A stretch of 64,000 nucleotides of DNA from Bacteroidaceae bacterium (lineage in GTDB: Bacteria > Bacteroidota > Bacteroidia > Bacteroidales > Bacteroidaceae), in the NCBI GenBank assembly GCA_017548075.1, contig JAFYNL010000012.1, forward strand, positions 1-64,000, written 5' to 3'. Both the position numbers and the translations under genes were made by a program. The stretch's first letter is position 1, and every line of letters starts with the position of its first letter. A model generated the notes under the pieces. It worked only from the letters and a program-made list of their open reading frames with translations, did not search any database and was not told the origin of the DNA. This document shows positions 8,176-16,775 of this stretch, in pieces.

Positions 8176-11100
8176 TTGGCTTTGCTGCTTCTGACTTCCC
8201 TTCCTGCCTTCCAACGCTGGAGTGCTGGAGTTGCATCCAATTATTTGGAGGAAAAGGTGGGCACGAAAGTCAGCATTAAGAACCTGAAACTGAATATGTT
8301 AGGCCGAGTGGTTCTAGATAATGTCGAACTCTACGACCAACGCGATACCTTGATGCTTCAGGCCACAAGAATTGCTGCGAAAGTCGACCTGATGCCCCTC
8401 ATCGAGAAGAAAATCCGCATTTCTGGAGCCCAACTCATCGGCACAAAAGCCATCATTTACAAGGATGGGGACGAACCTTTCAATTTCCAGTACTTTGTGG
8501 ATGCTTTCTCGAAGAAGGATACGACCACTACCCCACTCGACCTCGCAATTGGAGCCTTGGTTGTGAGACGAGGAGATGTGCGATTCGACCTGCTTGATAA
8601 GCCTCGAACACCAGAGAAGTTCGACCCCAATCATCTGCATTTGAGCGACTTAAGTCTGACTGCAAGAGTGCATTACAAAAAGCCGGATTCGCTTTCTGTC
8701 GACCTCAGAAAACTCTCTTTCCGCGAGCAAAGTGGACTTGACCTCAAGCATCTTTCCCTCGAAGCAGAAGTTGGGAAGCACAATTCAGCAGTTCGAGATT
8801 TGCAAATAAAACTGCCGAATACTTCCTTAGGACTCGCTCAACTTAATGGGAATGTTGGGTTGAAGTCATTCAAGGAAAAGGAGGACTTGCTGAAGACCTT
8901 AGGGTTAAATGGAAACTTAACAGGTTACGTTTGCCCTCGCGACGTGGGTTGTTTGGCAACGCAACTGCAGTCGTTTGGCGACGTCATTAACCTCTCTTCA
9001 GAATTCATTTTGGCGAACAATATTCTGCGACTGCCCAACCTCTCCGTCAAAGACAATGGTGGCAACATTTCCCTCGTTTGTGATGCGACAATTCAGGACA
9101 TCAAGAACAATCCTTCCCTCTTTGCCGACATCGACGAACTGCGGACTGGAGCGGGTTTGCAGCAATTCCTGACTGAGAATCTGCAAGGTCAGGCAAAGGA
9201 AATCAGTCCGATTCTCAGCCGATTGGGAAGCACGAAATCGAGTGGCACAATTGCCTATCAGGATAAGGAACTCCGCACAAATCTGCTGACGGAAAGCGAG
9301 CAAGGAACCGTTTCGCTGAATGGAACTCTCCATAATATGCAGGAAATTGATGCGAAAGTTTCTGCCAAAGACCTCAAATTGGGCAATCTCCTCGACCTTT
9401 CTGGCGAAGATAAAGGTATGACGCTTTCAGCCGAGGCCGATGTTCTGGGCAGTCTTCCGAGCAAAGGCAGGCAAGCGAAACTCACAGCCAAAGGTTTGCT
9501 TAACAGTCTCATTTACAAAGGTTACGAGCACAGAAACGTTCGTTTTGCAGCCCAAGTCGATGGCGAATCAATTGGCGGAGAACTGATGACGGACGAACCA
9601 AACGGGCAAGCTCTGGTTCATCTGCAAACTGCAAAGCAGCAAGGAAAGCGTTCGCTCGTTGCAAAAGCGCAGCTGAAGGACTTCTCGCCACATAATATGA
9701 GGCTGACTAAAGGCTATGAAGGAGAGCGTTTCAGCGGCACAATTGATGCGAATTTTGCTGATTTCGACCTCGACAACCTGCAAGGCGACCTCCGACTCAG
9801 CAATTTCGAACTGGCATCGGAAGACAAAGGAACGCTTCGTTTGGGCGATATTGAGTTGGGAAGCAACGTCTCTGAAGGCACTCAACACCTTGATATTCAA
9901 AGCGATTTCCTCAATATAAAGGCCGACGGAAACATCAATTGGAAGTCTCTTCCGGCTTCCTTCACACAGTCTCTCAGACAGAATCTGCCCAGCCTCTTCA
10001 CTTCGAATGCAAGCCATCAAAAGCCTTCGGGCAACGATTTCCGCTTCCATGTTCAAGTTCAGGACACAACTCTCGCCAAAAGATTGCTGGGAACGAACCT
10101 TCGTCTGCCTGCAAGAAGCACATTCGAGGGCACAATAAGTGACGCAATCGGGCAGATTTCGTTGCAAATGCACATTCCTCAACTCGAAATGGCAGGGCAG
10201 GAATTGCAGAACATAAGCTGCAGAGCAGAAGCCGGAAGTTCGTCCATCCAGACCAGCCTTCAAGGCGAACGCATCATCAACGGAATGCCTGTGGAAGTCA
10301 ACCTCGATGCCTATGCAACCGGCGACAAAGTGACGTCTCGATTGCGTTGGGACAATAAAGGCCTCATCTCGAATATAGGCGATATCAGCATGACCGGCAC
10401 AATTCGTCGCGACCTCGCAGACAAGCCTGCCATCGACGCCAAAATCAACAAGTCGAGCATCATTATCGGCGACTCGCTTTGGGCCATCAAACCTGCAACC
10501 ATAAAGTATCACGATAAAGTCGTCGATGTAGAGAATCTCTCTATCAGTCAGGCAGATAGGCACATCACTATTGGCGGCAGAGTCTCCGAACTTGCTTCCG
10601 ACACCTTGAGGGCCGAGCTTGCCGACATCGATATCTCTTATATCATGGACCTTGTGAACTTCCACAAAGTCGATTTCGACGGGCGAGCAACAGGAAGTAT
10701 CTACGCCACCTCGCTCATGAAGGAACCCTTTGCCGACGCTTTCCTGCAGGTAAAAGAGTTCACCTTCAACGCCGCAAACCTCGGAGATATGGACCTCTAC
10801 GGCAATTGGGGCAAGCAAGAACGCGCCATCATCCTCGAGGCGGATATGAGAGGACCTGTGCCCGAACATCGGACTCAAGTGCATGGAACCATCATTCCGG
10901 GTAAGGGAATGGAGGACGGACTGAACCTGAACATTCAAACAAGCCACATCGACCTCTCCTTCCTTAATAAATATACGAGCGGAATCTTCAGGGATCTGCA
11001 AGGACGAGCCTCGGGTTGGACGCGAGTTCATGGTCCGTTCAAGTTCGTCAACCTTGAGGGCGATATGCTGGTTAACGAGATGAAAATGCATGTTCTCGCT

Positions 11101-12546
11101 CTCGGAACGGACTATCATCTTGCCGGCGATAGCGTCATTCTGCGGCCTGATAACATCTGGGTTCGTGGAGCGCATGTCTACGACTACTTGGGAATGCCCG
11201 GAATGACTGAGCATACGGCCCTTGTTGACGCGCATTTGATGCACGATGCGCTCAAGAATCTGCGCTTTGACGTCAACATAGATGCCCACAATATGCTGGG
11301 CTACAACTTCCCGCACCAAGGGAGCATGAGTTTCTTCGGCACAGTTTATGCAGACGCTCAAGTGCATTTGAACGGCGTTCCAGGTACCGTAAACATCGAT
11401 GTCGCCGCAGTTCCGATGCCTGGAACCACAATCAACTATAACACAGCAACAATGGGAACGGTTTCCGAGACTGAGTTCGTGACCTATTATTCCCAGAAAG
11501 ATACCACGCAAGCACTTGCCGCATTGAACGACGAGGAAGAGGAAGCCATCTCGGCCGACATGCGAATCAACTTCGACATCGACGCCAATCCGAATGCCCA
11601 GATTCGCATCCTGATGGATCCAAGAACAGGAGACAACATCTCGCTCTACGGCAACGGACGACTCAGAGCACATTATTATAATAAAGGTCGCTTCCAGCTC
11701 TTCGGCACTTATCGAGTGGAGGAAGGCAACTACCGGATGTCCATTCGCGATGTCATCCGCAAAGACTTCACCTTCCAGCCTGATGGAACCATCGTCTTCG
11801 GAGGCGACGCCATGCAAGCCGCACTCAATCTGACTGCAAAACACACGGTTCCCAATGTCTCGCTCGACGACCTTTCCGCTACAGGACTGGGGCTCTCGAA
11901 CACTCGCGTCGATTGTATCATGAACATTGGAGGTATGGCGAAGGAGCCCGTAATCAGTTTCGATTTCGACATTCCCAATGCCAACGAGGACGAGAAACAA
12001 ATGGTCCGCTCTATGCTCAACACAGAAGAGGAGCGAGATATGCAGGCTATCTACCTGCTTGGAGTAGGTCGGTTCTACAGCTACGGCACTATGCTCGACA
12101 CAAAGCAAACGAAGGGCAGTATGGCGATGAACTCCGTATTGAGTAGCGCCTTGAGTTCGCGTTTCAATCAGATTATGTCGCAAGCTTTGGGCGGAACAGG
12201 CTGGACGTTCGGCACGAATCTCCGAACTGGCGAAGAAGGCTGGCAGGAGCTGGATGCGGAGGCTTTGGTGAGCGGCAAGATGCTGTCGGGCAGACTCCAA
12301 TTCAACGGCAACTTCGGCTACAGAGAGAACAAGTACAAGATGGGGAACAACAACTTCATTGGCGACTTCGACATCCAGTATCGGCTCTCGCCTCGCAGTC
12401 CGTTCTCGCTGAAGGCTTACAATCAGACGAACGACCGCTACTTCACCCAGTCCTCGCTCACAACTCAAGGCATCGGCATCAAGTTCCAACGCGACTTCGA
12501 ACGCTTTAAGGAACTTTTCCTCAAGACAAAGAAGAAGAAAAAGTAA
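8176..12546 (+). CDS. tamB: TamB-family (DUF490) translocation/assembly protein
   Basis: 1456 residues from TTG 8176, the first conventional start. An N-terminal hydrophobic anchor is followed by a very long beta-rich AsmA/TamB repeat region. The conserved DUF490 C-terminus is at about residues 1130-1450 (RGRLRAHYYNKGRFQLFGTY..., ...FDFDIPNANEDEKQMVRSML). TamB-type proteins bridge inner and outer membranes and are linked to outer-membrane protein assembly or lipid transport. The frame is open upstream to a stop at 8095-8097, and those codons (ATKYIFRTIVSLLAVIYLALL) extend the anchor, yet contain no ATG, GTG or TTG. The real start may be non-standard or mutated. It converges head-on with tsaD; the two stop codons abut at 12546/12547. 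Confidence 0.9.
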   Translation: MALLLLTSLPAFQRWSAGVASNYLEEKVGTKVSIKNLKLNMLGRVVLDNVELYDQRDTLMLQATRIAAKVDLMPLIEKKIRISGAQLIGTKAIIYKDGDEPFNFQYFVDAFSKKDTTTTPLDLAIGALVVRRGDVRFDLLDKPRTPEKFDPNHLHLSDLSLTARVHYKKPDSLSVDLRKLSFREQSGLDLKHLSLEAEVGKHNSAVRDLQIKLPNTSLGLAQLNGNVGLKSFKEKEDLLKTLGLNGNLTGYVCPRDVGCLATQLQSFGDVINLSSEFILANNILRLPNLSVKDNGGNISLVCDATIQDIKNNPSLFADIDELRTGAGLQQFLTENLQGQAKEISPILSRLGSTKSSGTIAYQDKELRTNLLTESEQGTVSLNGTLHNMQEIDAKVSAKDLKLGNLLDLSGEDKGMTLSAEADVLGSLPSKGRQAKLTAKGLLNSLIYKGYEHRNVRFAAQVDGESIGGELMTDEPNGQALVHLQTAKQQGKRSLVAKAQLKDFSPHNMRLTKGYEGERFSGTIDANFADFDLDNLQGDLRLSNFELASEDKGTLRLGDIELGSNVSEGTQHLDIQSDFLNIKADGNINWKSLPASFTQSLRQNLPSLFTSNASHQKPSGNDFRFHVQVQDTTLAKRLLGTNLRLPARSTFEGTISDAIGQISLQMHIPQLEMAGQELQNISCRAEAGSSSIQTSLQGERIINGMPVEVNLDAYATGDKVTSRLRWDNKGLISNIGDISMTGTIRRDLADKPAIDAKINKSSIIIGDSLWAIKPATIKYHDKVVDVENLSISQADRHITIGGRVSELASDTLRAELADIDISYIMDLVNFHKVDFDGRATGSIYATSLMKEPFADAFLQVKEFTFNAANLGDMDLYGNWGKQERAIILEADMRGPVPEHRTQVHGTIIPGKGMEDGLNLNIQTSHIDLSFLNKYTSGIFRDLQGRASGWTRVHGPFKFVNLEGDMLVNEMKMHVLALGTDYHLAGDSVILRPDNIWVRGAHVYDYLGMPGMTEHTALVDAHLMHDALKNLRFDVNIDAHNMLGYNFPHQGSMSFFGTVYADAQVHLNGVPGTVNIDVAAVPMPGTTINYNTATMGTVSETEFVTYYSQKDTTQALAALNDEEEEAISADMRINFDIDANPNAQIRILMDPRTGDNISLYGNGRLRAHYYNKGRFQLFGTYRVEEGNYRMSIRDVIRKDFTFQPDGTIVFGGDAMQAALNLTAKHTVPNVSLDDLSATGLGLSNTRVDCIMNIGGMAKEPVISFDFDIPNANEDEKQMVRSMLNTEEERDMQAIYLLGVGRFYSYGTMLDTKQTKGSMAMNSVLSSALSSRFNQIMSQALGGTGWTFGTNLRTGEEGWQELDAEALVSGKMLSGRLQFNGNFGYRENKYKMGNNNFIGDFDIQYRLSPRSPFSLKAYNQTNDRYFTQSSLTTQGIGIKFQRDFERFKELFLKTKKKKK

Positions 12547-13575
12547 TTACAGGTTTTCTGAAACGCGGCTGTAAGCTGGAGCAGACATCGGACAGAAATC
12601 CTTGTCGAGATACTTGAAATAACCTGCGATGGCTATCATTGCGGCATTATCCGTCGTGTAGCTGAAGCGAGGAATAAACACTTTCCAACCATAACGACGG
12701 GCATAGTCGTGGAAGGCATTCCTGAGTCCTGTGTTGGCCGAAACGCCGCCAGCAACGGCTACTTGCCGTATCTTCAGGTCCTTAGCAGCCAGTCGAAGCT
12801 TCTTCATCAGGATGTCGACGATGGTCTTTTCGAGCGAAGCAGCGAGGTCTTCTTTGTGGTGCTCGATGAAGTCGGGGTCGTCCTTAATCCAGTCTCTGAG
12901 GTTGTAGAGGAAACTGGTCTTCAAGCCACTGAAACTATAGTCGTAGCCAGGGATGTTGGGCTTGGAGAAGGTGAAGGCCTCAGGATTGCCTTGGCGAGCC
13001 AATTTATCGATAATCGGACCACCTGGATAGCCAAGCCCCATCACCTTCGAGCACTTGTCAATCGCCTCTCCAGCGGCATCATCGATGGTCTGACCGATGA
13101 TTTCCATCTCCTTGTAGCTCTTGACGAGAACAATCTGACTGTTGCCACCACTAACCAAGAGGCAAAGGAAGGGGAACTCTGGCGACACATAATCGTCGTC
13201 GGGAGTGTGGATGAAATGCGCCAAGATGTGGCCGTGGAGGTGGTTGACGTCAATCATGGGAATGCCCAACGAAGCTGCCAAACCTTTCGCGAACGAGACG
13301 CCGACAAGCAGGGAACCCAACAGTCCTGGACCTCTCGTGAAAGCAATTGCGCTCAACTGTTCGCGTTCGATGCCAGCCTGCTTCAAAGCAGCATCCACAA
13401 CAGGCACGATGTTTTGCTGATGAGCACGGCTCGCCAACTCGGGCACAACGCCGCCATAAGCCTCATGAACAGCCTGACTGGCCGTCACATTGCTCAAGAG
13501 GATTCCGTCCCTCAGCACAGCCGCAGAAGTATCGTCACAGCTCGATTCAATGCCCAAAATATAGCAATCTTTCAT
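12547..13575 (-). CDS. tsaD: tRNA N6-adenosine threonylcarbamoyltransferase
   Basis: 342 residues, the family's normal length. It opens ILGIESSCDDTSAAV, with the iron-binding histidines in HLHGHILA and the glycine-rich VAGGVSANTGLR near the C-terminus. TsaD transfers threonylcarbamoyl from TC-AMP (made by TsaB/C/E partners) to A37 of ANN-decoding tRNAs in the cytoplasm. It lies 23 bases downstream of map on the same strand, so the two likely form an operon. The gap holds ATTCTTTC repeats. Confidence 0.97.
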   Translation of the reverse strand: MKDCYILGIESSCDDTSAAVLRDGILLSNVTASQAVHEAYGGVVPELASRAHQQNIVPVVDAALKQAGIEREQLSAIAFTRGPGLLGSLLVGVSFAKGLAASLGIPMIDVNHLHGHILAHFIHTPDDDYVSPEFPFLCLLVSGGNSQIVLVKSYKEMEIIGQTIDDAAGEAIDKCSKVMGLGYPGGPIIDKLARQGNPEAFTFSKPNIPGYDYSFSGLKTSFLYNLRDWIKDDPDFIEHHKEDLAASLEKTIVDILMKKLRLAAKDLKIRQVAVAGGVSANTGLRNAFHDYARRYGWKVFIPRFSYTTDNAAMIAIAGYFKYLDKDFCPMSAPAYSRVSENL

Positions 13576-13598
13576 TTTTTCATTCTTTCATTCTTTCT

Positions 13599-14477
13599 TC
13601 AATGCGTCAGCACTTCCACCCCGTTCTCTGTCATCAGATACGTATGTTCCCATTGTGCGCTGTCGGCTCCGTCTTCGGTCAGGACAATCCATTCCGTCTC
13701 GTCCTCCTCGTCGCCACAAACATACCAGTCGCCGCCATTTATCATCGGTTCGATGGTGAACGTCATGCCAGGCACAAGAAGCATTCCAGAGCCTTTCTTG
13801 CCGTAATGCTCCACATCGGGTTCCTCGTGGAAAGCGAGTCCCACGCCGTGTCCGCAGAGGTCGCGAACCACGCTGAAGCCGTTCTGATGAGCATGCTTGG
13901 CAATCGCGTTTCCGAGGTCGCCAACGAAGACATACGGCTCGCTGCAGACCTGTTCTCCTATCTTGAGGCACTCCCAAGCCACATCCACGAGTTTCTGACG
14001 CTCAGGAGTCGTCTTGCCGATGATGAACATACGGCTGGCATCAGCATAGTAGCCATCCAGAATCGTCGTGCAATCCACGTTGATGATGTCGCCTTCTTCC
14101 AGGATGTCGTCCTCGCTGGGGATGCCGTGACACACCACATCATTGATGCTTGTGCAGCAGCTGTTGGGGAAGCCCTCGAAGTTGAGCGGAGCAGGAATGC
14201 CGCCGTGCTTGGTTGTATAGTCATAGACGATGCGGTCAATCTCAGCCGTCGTCATGCCTTCGCGGATTTTCTCGGCCACAGCGTCGAGCACAGCGGTATT
14301 GAGCACGCCAGCCTTTCGGATGCCCTCGATTTGCTCGGGAGTCTTGATGAGACTGGGCGTCGGCACCAGTTTGCCTTTCGCCTCCCACTCCATAATCTTG
14401 AGGTCCATCTCCGTCGGCTCCAGCCCAGCAGGCACAAACCAACGCGGCTTCTGTCTTTTCTTCTTTTTGCTCGTCAT
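13599..14477 (-). CDS. map: Type I methionine aminopeptidase
   Basis: 292 residues from ATG 14477 (MTSKKKKRQKPRWFVPAG). An upstream ATG at 14570 would add a hydrophobic, AT-rich stretch and is rejected. The metal ligands of the MetAP pita-bread fold are all visible: the two Asp in NVDCTTILDGYYADAS, His in CGHGVGLAFHEEP, Glu in FTIEPMI, and the last Glu in AQWEHTYLMTE. The Lys-rich N-terminal extension with EWEAKGKLVPTPS is typical of Bacteroidetes. It removes the initiator Met in the cytoplasm. First gene of map-tsaD; its upstream region carries array B. Confidence 0.95.
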   Translation of the reverse strand: MTSKKKKRQKPRWFVPAGLEPTEMDLKIMEWEAKGKLVPTPSLIKTPEQIEGIRKAGVLNTAVLDAVAEKIREGMTTAEIDRIVYDYTTKHGGIPAPLNFEGFPNSCCTSINDVVCHGIPSEDDILEEGDIINVDCTTILDGYYADASRMFIIGKTTPERQKLVDVAWECLKIGEQVCSEPYVFVGDLGNAIAKHAHQNGFSVVRDLCGHGVGLAFHEEPDVEHYGKKGSGMLLVPGMTFTIEPMINGGDWYVCGDEEDETEWIVLTEDGADSAQWEHTYLMTENGVEVLTH

Positions 14478-14592
14478 CGCAACCAATTTCTTCAATTCGG
14501 GCACAAAGTTACAACTTTTTAAATGAAAAGCGAATAACGACAAGCGAAAAAGTGCTCCGAAATAAAACAACCCTCAGTTAAAATCCAAACTT

Positions 14593-14658
14593 AACGTGCG
14601 TCGTTGGGCAACTTAACGTGCGTCGTTGACCTTCGTAACGTGTTATGTTTGCACTTTA
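14593..14658 (+). repeat. 22-bp-period array B
   Basis: Three units begin at 14593, 14615 and 14637, exactly 22 apart. The first two read AACGTGCGTCGTTG and the third AACGTGTTATGTTTGC. The tail CTTTATTCTGCCC matches the tail of array C. Confidence 0.75.
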
Positions 14659-14919
14659 TTCTGCCCATGTTACCCCATTTTCGTAATAAGATGGTCTGTT
14701 TTGAGACAAAAGGCCTTCAAAACAAGTTCCAAGTATAATAACTGCGAACGACCCAAATTAGCGAAAACTATAGAAGAAAACATCAAAACATGCGTCTCAA
14801 GCATGTCTTTTGAGGCCTTTTAGAGGAGAAAATTAGCAAGATTTTGAGATTCAAGACAACAGCCAAAATGCCTTAATATATTGGCCTATAGAGAGTTAGA
14901 CCATAATTAATCCTGCTCA

Positions 14920-15096
14920 CAATCTCAAATCTCAGATCTCAATTAGTTTTTAATGTGGTATCTACATCCCTCACTTATATATATATTATATTATAATTAA
15001 TTAATTATTAATAAGTTATAAATAATATAAGAGAGGTTTTTCGATGTAGATGGTACCTTTTTTTTTAATTGAGATTTGAGATAACTGAGATTGAGA
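14920..15096. repeat. AT-rich inverted element with nested arms, copy 1
   Basis: Outer arms are 7-nt tandem repeats in opposite orientation: ATCTCAAATCTCAGATCTCA (14922-14941) and TTGAGATTTGAGAT with TGAGATTGAG (15069-15096). Inner arms GGTATCTACATC (about 14958-14969) and GATGTAGATGGTACC (15043-15057) also pair. The centre is almost pure A/T. It resembles the element at 44192-44342 in plan, not in sequence. Confidence 0.6.
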
Positions 15097-15207
15097 TAGT
15101 TCAGGTCAAACTTACTTCTTCTCTACAAGGCCTTCTACCTGAAGAAGTTCCTCCGTACCCTCACAATCACATAGGACAACTCTCCGTGTTAATTTTTGCC
15201 TGCATCC

Positions 15208-15239
15208 TTGCAACATATCATTCTTTTTTTGTATCTTTG
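15208..15239 (+). promoter_or_regulatory. Promoter of the YafQ-type toxin-antitoxin pair
   Basis: TTG (15208-15210), a 21-nt spacer and TATCTTTG (15232-15239), with the antitoxin ATG 29 bases on. Confidence 0.6.
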
Positions 15240-15267
15240 CAGCGTGAATGATTAAATTAGCAGTATT

Positions 15268-15534
15268 ATGGCAACAATCGTATTGCAAGTTCCCGACGAG
15301 AGCCTTGTCACGAAAGTAAAGCAGGCCTGCAAGATGCTAATGGGCGTGGCTTCGGTAAAAATACAGAAGGCTGCAAAGCAAAAAGAATATGATATTACAA
15401 AGACGGCCGGCTATCGCGAGGCGATGGAGGATGTAAAGCACGGACGAGTATATGAGGCCAAGAATGTGGATGATATGTTCATACAAATTCTTGGTGAAGA
15501 GGCATTAGACGAAATCCGTAATAACCATGTATAG
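15268..15534 (+). CDS. Antitoxin of a YafQ-type toxin-antitoxin pair
   Basis: 88 residues, MATIVLQVPDESLVTKVKQA..., a short beta strand then helices, like RelB/DinJ-type or Bacteroidetes-specific antitoxins. It precedes and overlaps the toxin by 8 bases, the usual antitoxin-first order. Such antitoxins bind both the toxin and their own promoter; the promoter at 15208-15239 is the likely operator site, though no palindrome stands out. Identification rests mainly on the partner gene. Confidence 0.72.
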   Translation: MATIVLQVPDESLVTKVKQACKMLMGVASVKIQKAAKQKEYDITKTAGYREAMEDVKHGRVYEAKNVDDMFIQILGEEALDEIRNNHV

Positions 15535-15802
15535 CATTACCTATACCAAACGCTTTGACAAGGACTTGAAGCGATGCCTGAAACGAGGCCTCAAGTTGCA
15601 ACTCATCCTAGAAGCGATACAACTGCTTGCAGCCACAGGCACACTTCCGGCTCAATACCGTCCACACAAATTGTCAGGCAATCTGCAAGGCCAATGGGAG
15701 TGTCACATCCAGCCGGATTGGCTGATGACATGGCAGCAGAACGACAACGAACTAACATTGTTATTCCTGCAAACCGGCACACATTCCGACCTATTCAAAT
15801 AA
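15527..15802 (+). CDS. YafQ-family mRNA interferase toxin
   Basis: 91 residues, the standard length. The YafQ landmarks are present in order: FDKDLKRCLKRG, RPHKLSGNLQG, ECHIQPDWLMTW and LFLQTGTHSDLF. The active-site His in HKLSG, the His/Asp/Trp in CHIQPDW and the final His in THSDLF all match E. coli YafQ's catalytic set. YafQ is a ribosome-dependent endoribonuclease. The toxin looks intact. A terminator follows at 15827-15862. Confidence 0.88.
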   Translation: MYSITYTKRFDKDLKRCLKRGLKLQLILEAIQLLAATGTLPAQYRPHKLSGNLQGQWECHIQPDWLMTWQQNDNELTLLFLQTGTHSDLFK

Positions 15803-15826
15803 CCTATAATATAGTAAACATAGATA

Positions 15827-15862
15827 AAGCGGCTGCACTGGGAAGAGTGGCCGCTTCTTTTT
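15827..15862 (+). terminator. Intrinsic terminator after the YafQ-type toxin
   Basis: AAGCGGC (15827-15833) pairs with GCCGCTT (15850-15856), followed by a T-rich run. Confidence 0.75.
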
Positions 15863-15874
15863 GTGTGTAATATG

Positions 15875-15905
15875 TTGCAATTTCGCAAAATAATCAATAA
15901 ATTTG
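15875..15905 (+). promoter_or_regulatory. Sigma-ABfr-type promoter upstream of the secreted-paralogue operon
   Basis: TTG (15875-15877), a 20-nt spacer and TAAATTTG (15898-15905). It lies just upstream of the shared ECF-type element, so the operon may have two promoters. Confidence 0.5.
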
Positions 15906-15913
15906 CACTCAGA

Positions 15914-15945
15914 TTGTTACAAATCGCATGCTTCGGCGTTATATA
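15914..15945 (+). promoter_or_regulatory. Shared bipartite element, candidate ECF sigma promoter (copy 1)
   Basis: TTGTTACAAATCG (15914-15926), 7 nt, CGGCGTTATATA (15934-15945). The same 13-mer and 12-mer with the same 7-nt spacing occur on the - strand directly before the ECF sigma gene at 25.1 kb. The element lies 26 bases before the ATG at 15972. Confidence 0.75.
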
Positions 15946-15971
15946 GATAGAAAGGCATAAATATAACCATT

Positions 15972-16730
15972 ATGAAACACTTCTTTTCCATATTGCTTTT
16001 GCTCTGGGCAGTTCAAGCCTTCGGACAAAAGATTACGCTTCATATGCGCAACAATCAGACAATAGAGTACAATATCTCCGAAATAGACAGCATTACGTTC
16101 GATGAGGAAGTGTTCCTGAATTGTCCCGACGATAAACATCCCCATGCCATCGACCTCGGTCTGCCCAGCGGAACGAAGTGGTGTTGCTGTAATGTGGGTG
16201 CAAGCACGCCTGATGACCGCGGCGGCTACTATGCCTGGGGCGAGACAAGGGAGAAGAGCGTATATGATGATGTTAGCTATATATTCTTTGAGGGGCAAGA
16301 CACTGACGGCGATGGAAGAGTTGACCAGAACGGTTCCTTTATCGACATCGGTTTAGACGACATTGCAGGCACGGACTATGATGTGGCTCATGTTCGTATG
16401 GGTGCTTCTTGGTGCATGCCATCGAGAGCACAGCAGAATGAACTGAGAAACTATTGCACCATAATGGGTATTCAGCAGAATGACGTAAACGGCATACTTG
16501 TGACAGGCCCGAACGGAGGTCAGATATTCCTGCCTTCCACTGGTTATTATTGGAAGGACACTTTCTACGACGATGGTAAGTATGGTAATTACTGGTCCTC
16601 CTCGCGAATCCAGACTGAAAACATTAATGTGTTCTGTTTGGTCTTCAATACGATAAATAGTAGTTCTTGGGATTGGGACAGTTCCAGATGTAGCTTTGGA
16701 CGCAGCATCCGTCCTGTACGGAAACAATAA
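15972..16730 (+). CDS. Secreted Fib_succ_major-type protein
   Basis: 252 residues with a signal peptide (MKHFFSILLLLWAVQAFGQ). After a short N-terminal segment comes HAIDLGLPSGTKWCCCNVGAS...GGYYAWGE, and the C-terminus has YWSSSRI...FNTINSSSWDWDSS...GRSIRPVRK. This is the pattern of the Fibrobacter major paralogous domain, a C-type-lectin-like fold. Such domains are usually surface-exposed and sometimes the variable partner of diversity-generating retroelements, but no reverse transcriptase lies in the window. First gene of the operon driven by the shared element at 15914; its signal-peptide DNA resembles that of the three genes that follow. Ligand unknown. Confidence 0.75.
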   Translation: MKHFFSILLLLWAVQAFGQKITLHMRNNQTIEYNISEIDSITFDEEVFLNCPDDKHPHAIDLGLPSGTKWCCCNVGASTPDDRGGYYAWGETREKSVYDDVSYIFFEGQDTDGDGRVDQNGSFIDIGLDDIAGTDYDVAHVRMGASWCMPSRAQQNELRNYCTIMGIQQNDVNGILVTGPNGGQIFLPSTGYYWKDTFYDDGKYGNYWSSSRIQTENINVFCLVFNTINSSSWDWDSSRCSFGRSIRPVRKQ

Positions 16731-16775
16731 CTTTAAAATATTACTTCATATTGTACGAAATATAAGAGCTTTAAT

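Larger units (their letters stand above)
14478..15207. other. 730-bp divergent gap with several repeat structures
   Basis: In order: array B (14593-14658); an inverted repeat of AAAAGGCCTTCAAAACA type (14707-14724 with 14804-14821); and an AT-rich hairpin element with inverted ATCTCAA-type repeats (14920-15096). No credible gene was seen; the short open frame at 14626-14823 lies in repeats. Confidence 0.6.

Noticed and set aside
9568..12489. A 973-codon open frame antisense to tamB
   Set aside because: It mirrors the codon structure of a well-supported gene, has no signal or domain pattern, and arises from codon bias on the other strand.
14626..14823. A 65-codon open frame in the gap after array B
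   Set aside because: It lies across repeat and inverted-repeat sequence and shows no protein-like pattern.
15972..16730. A complete diversity-generating retroelement
   Set aside because: No reverse transcriptase, Avd-like gene or template repeat was seen in the window.
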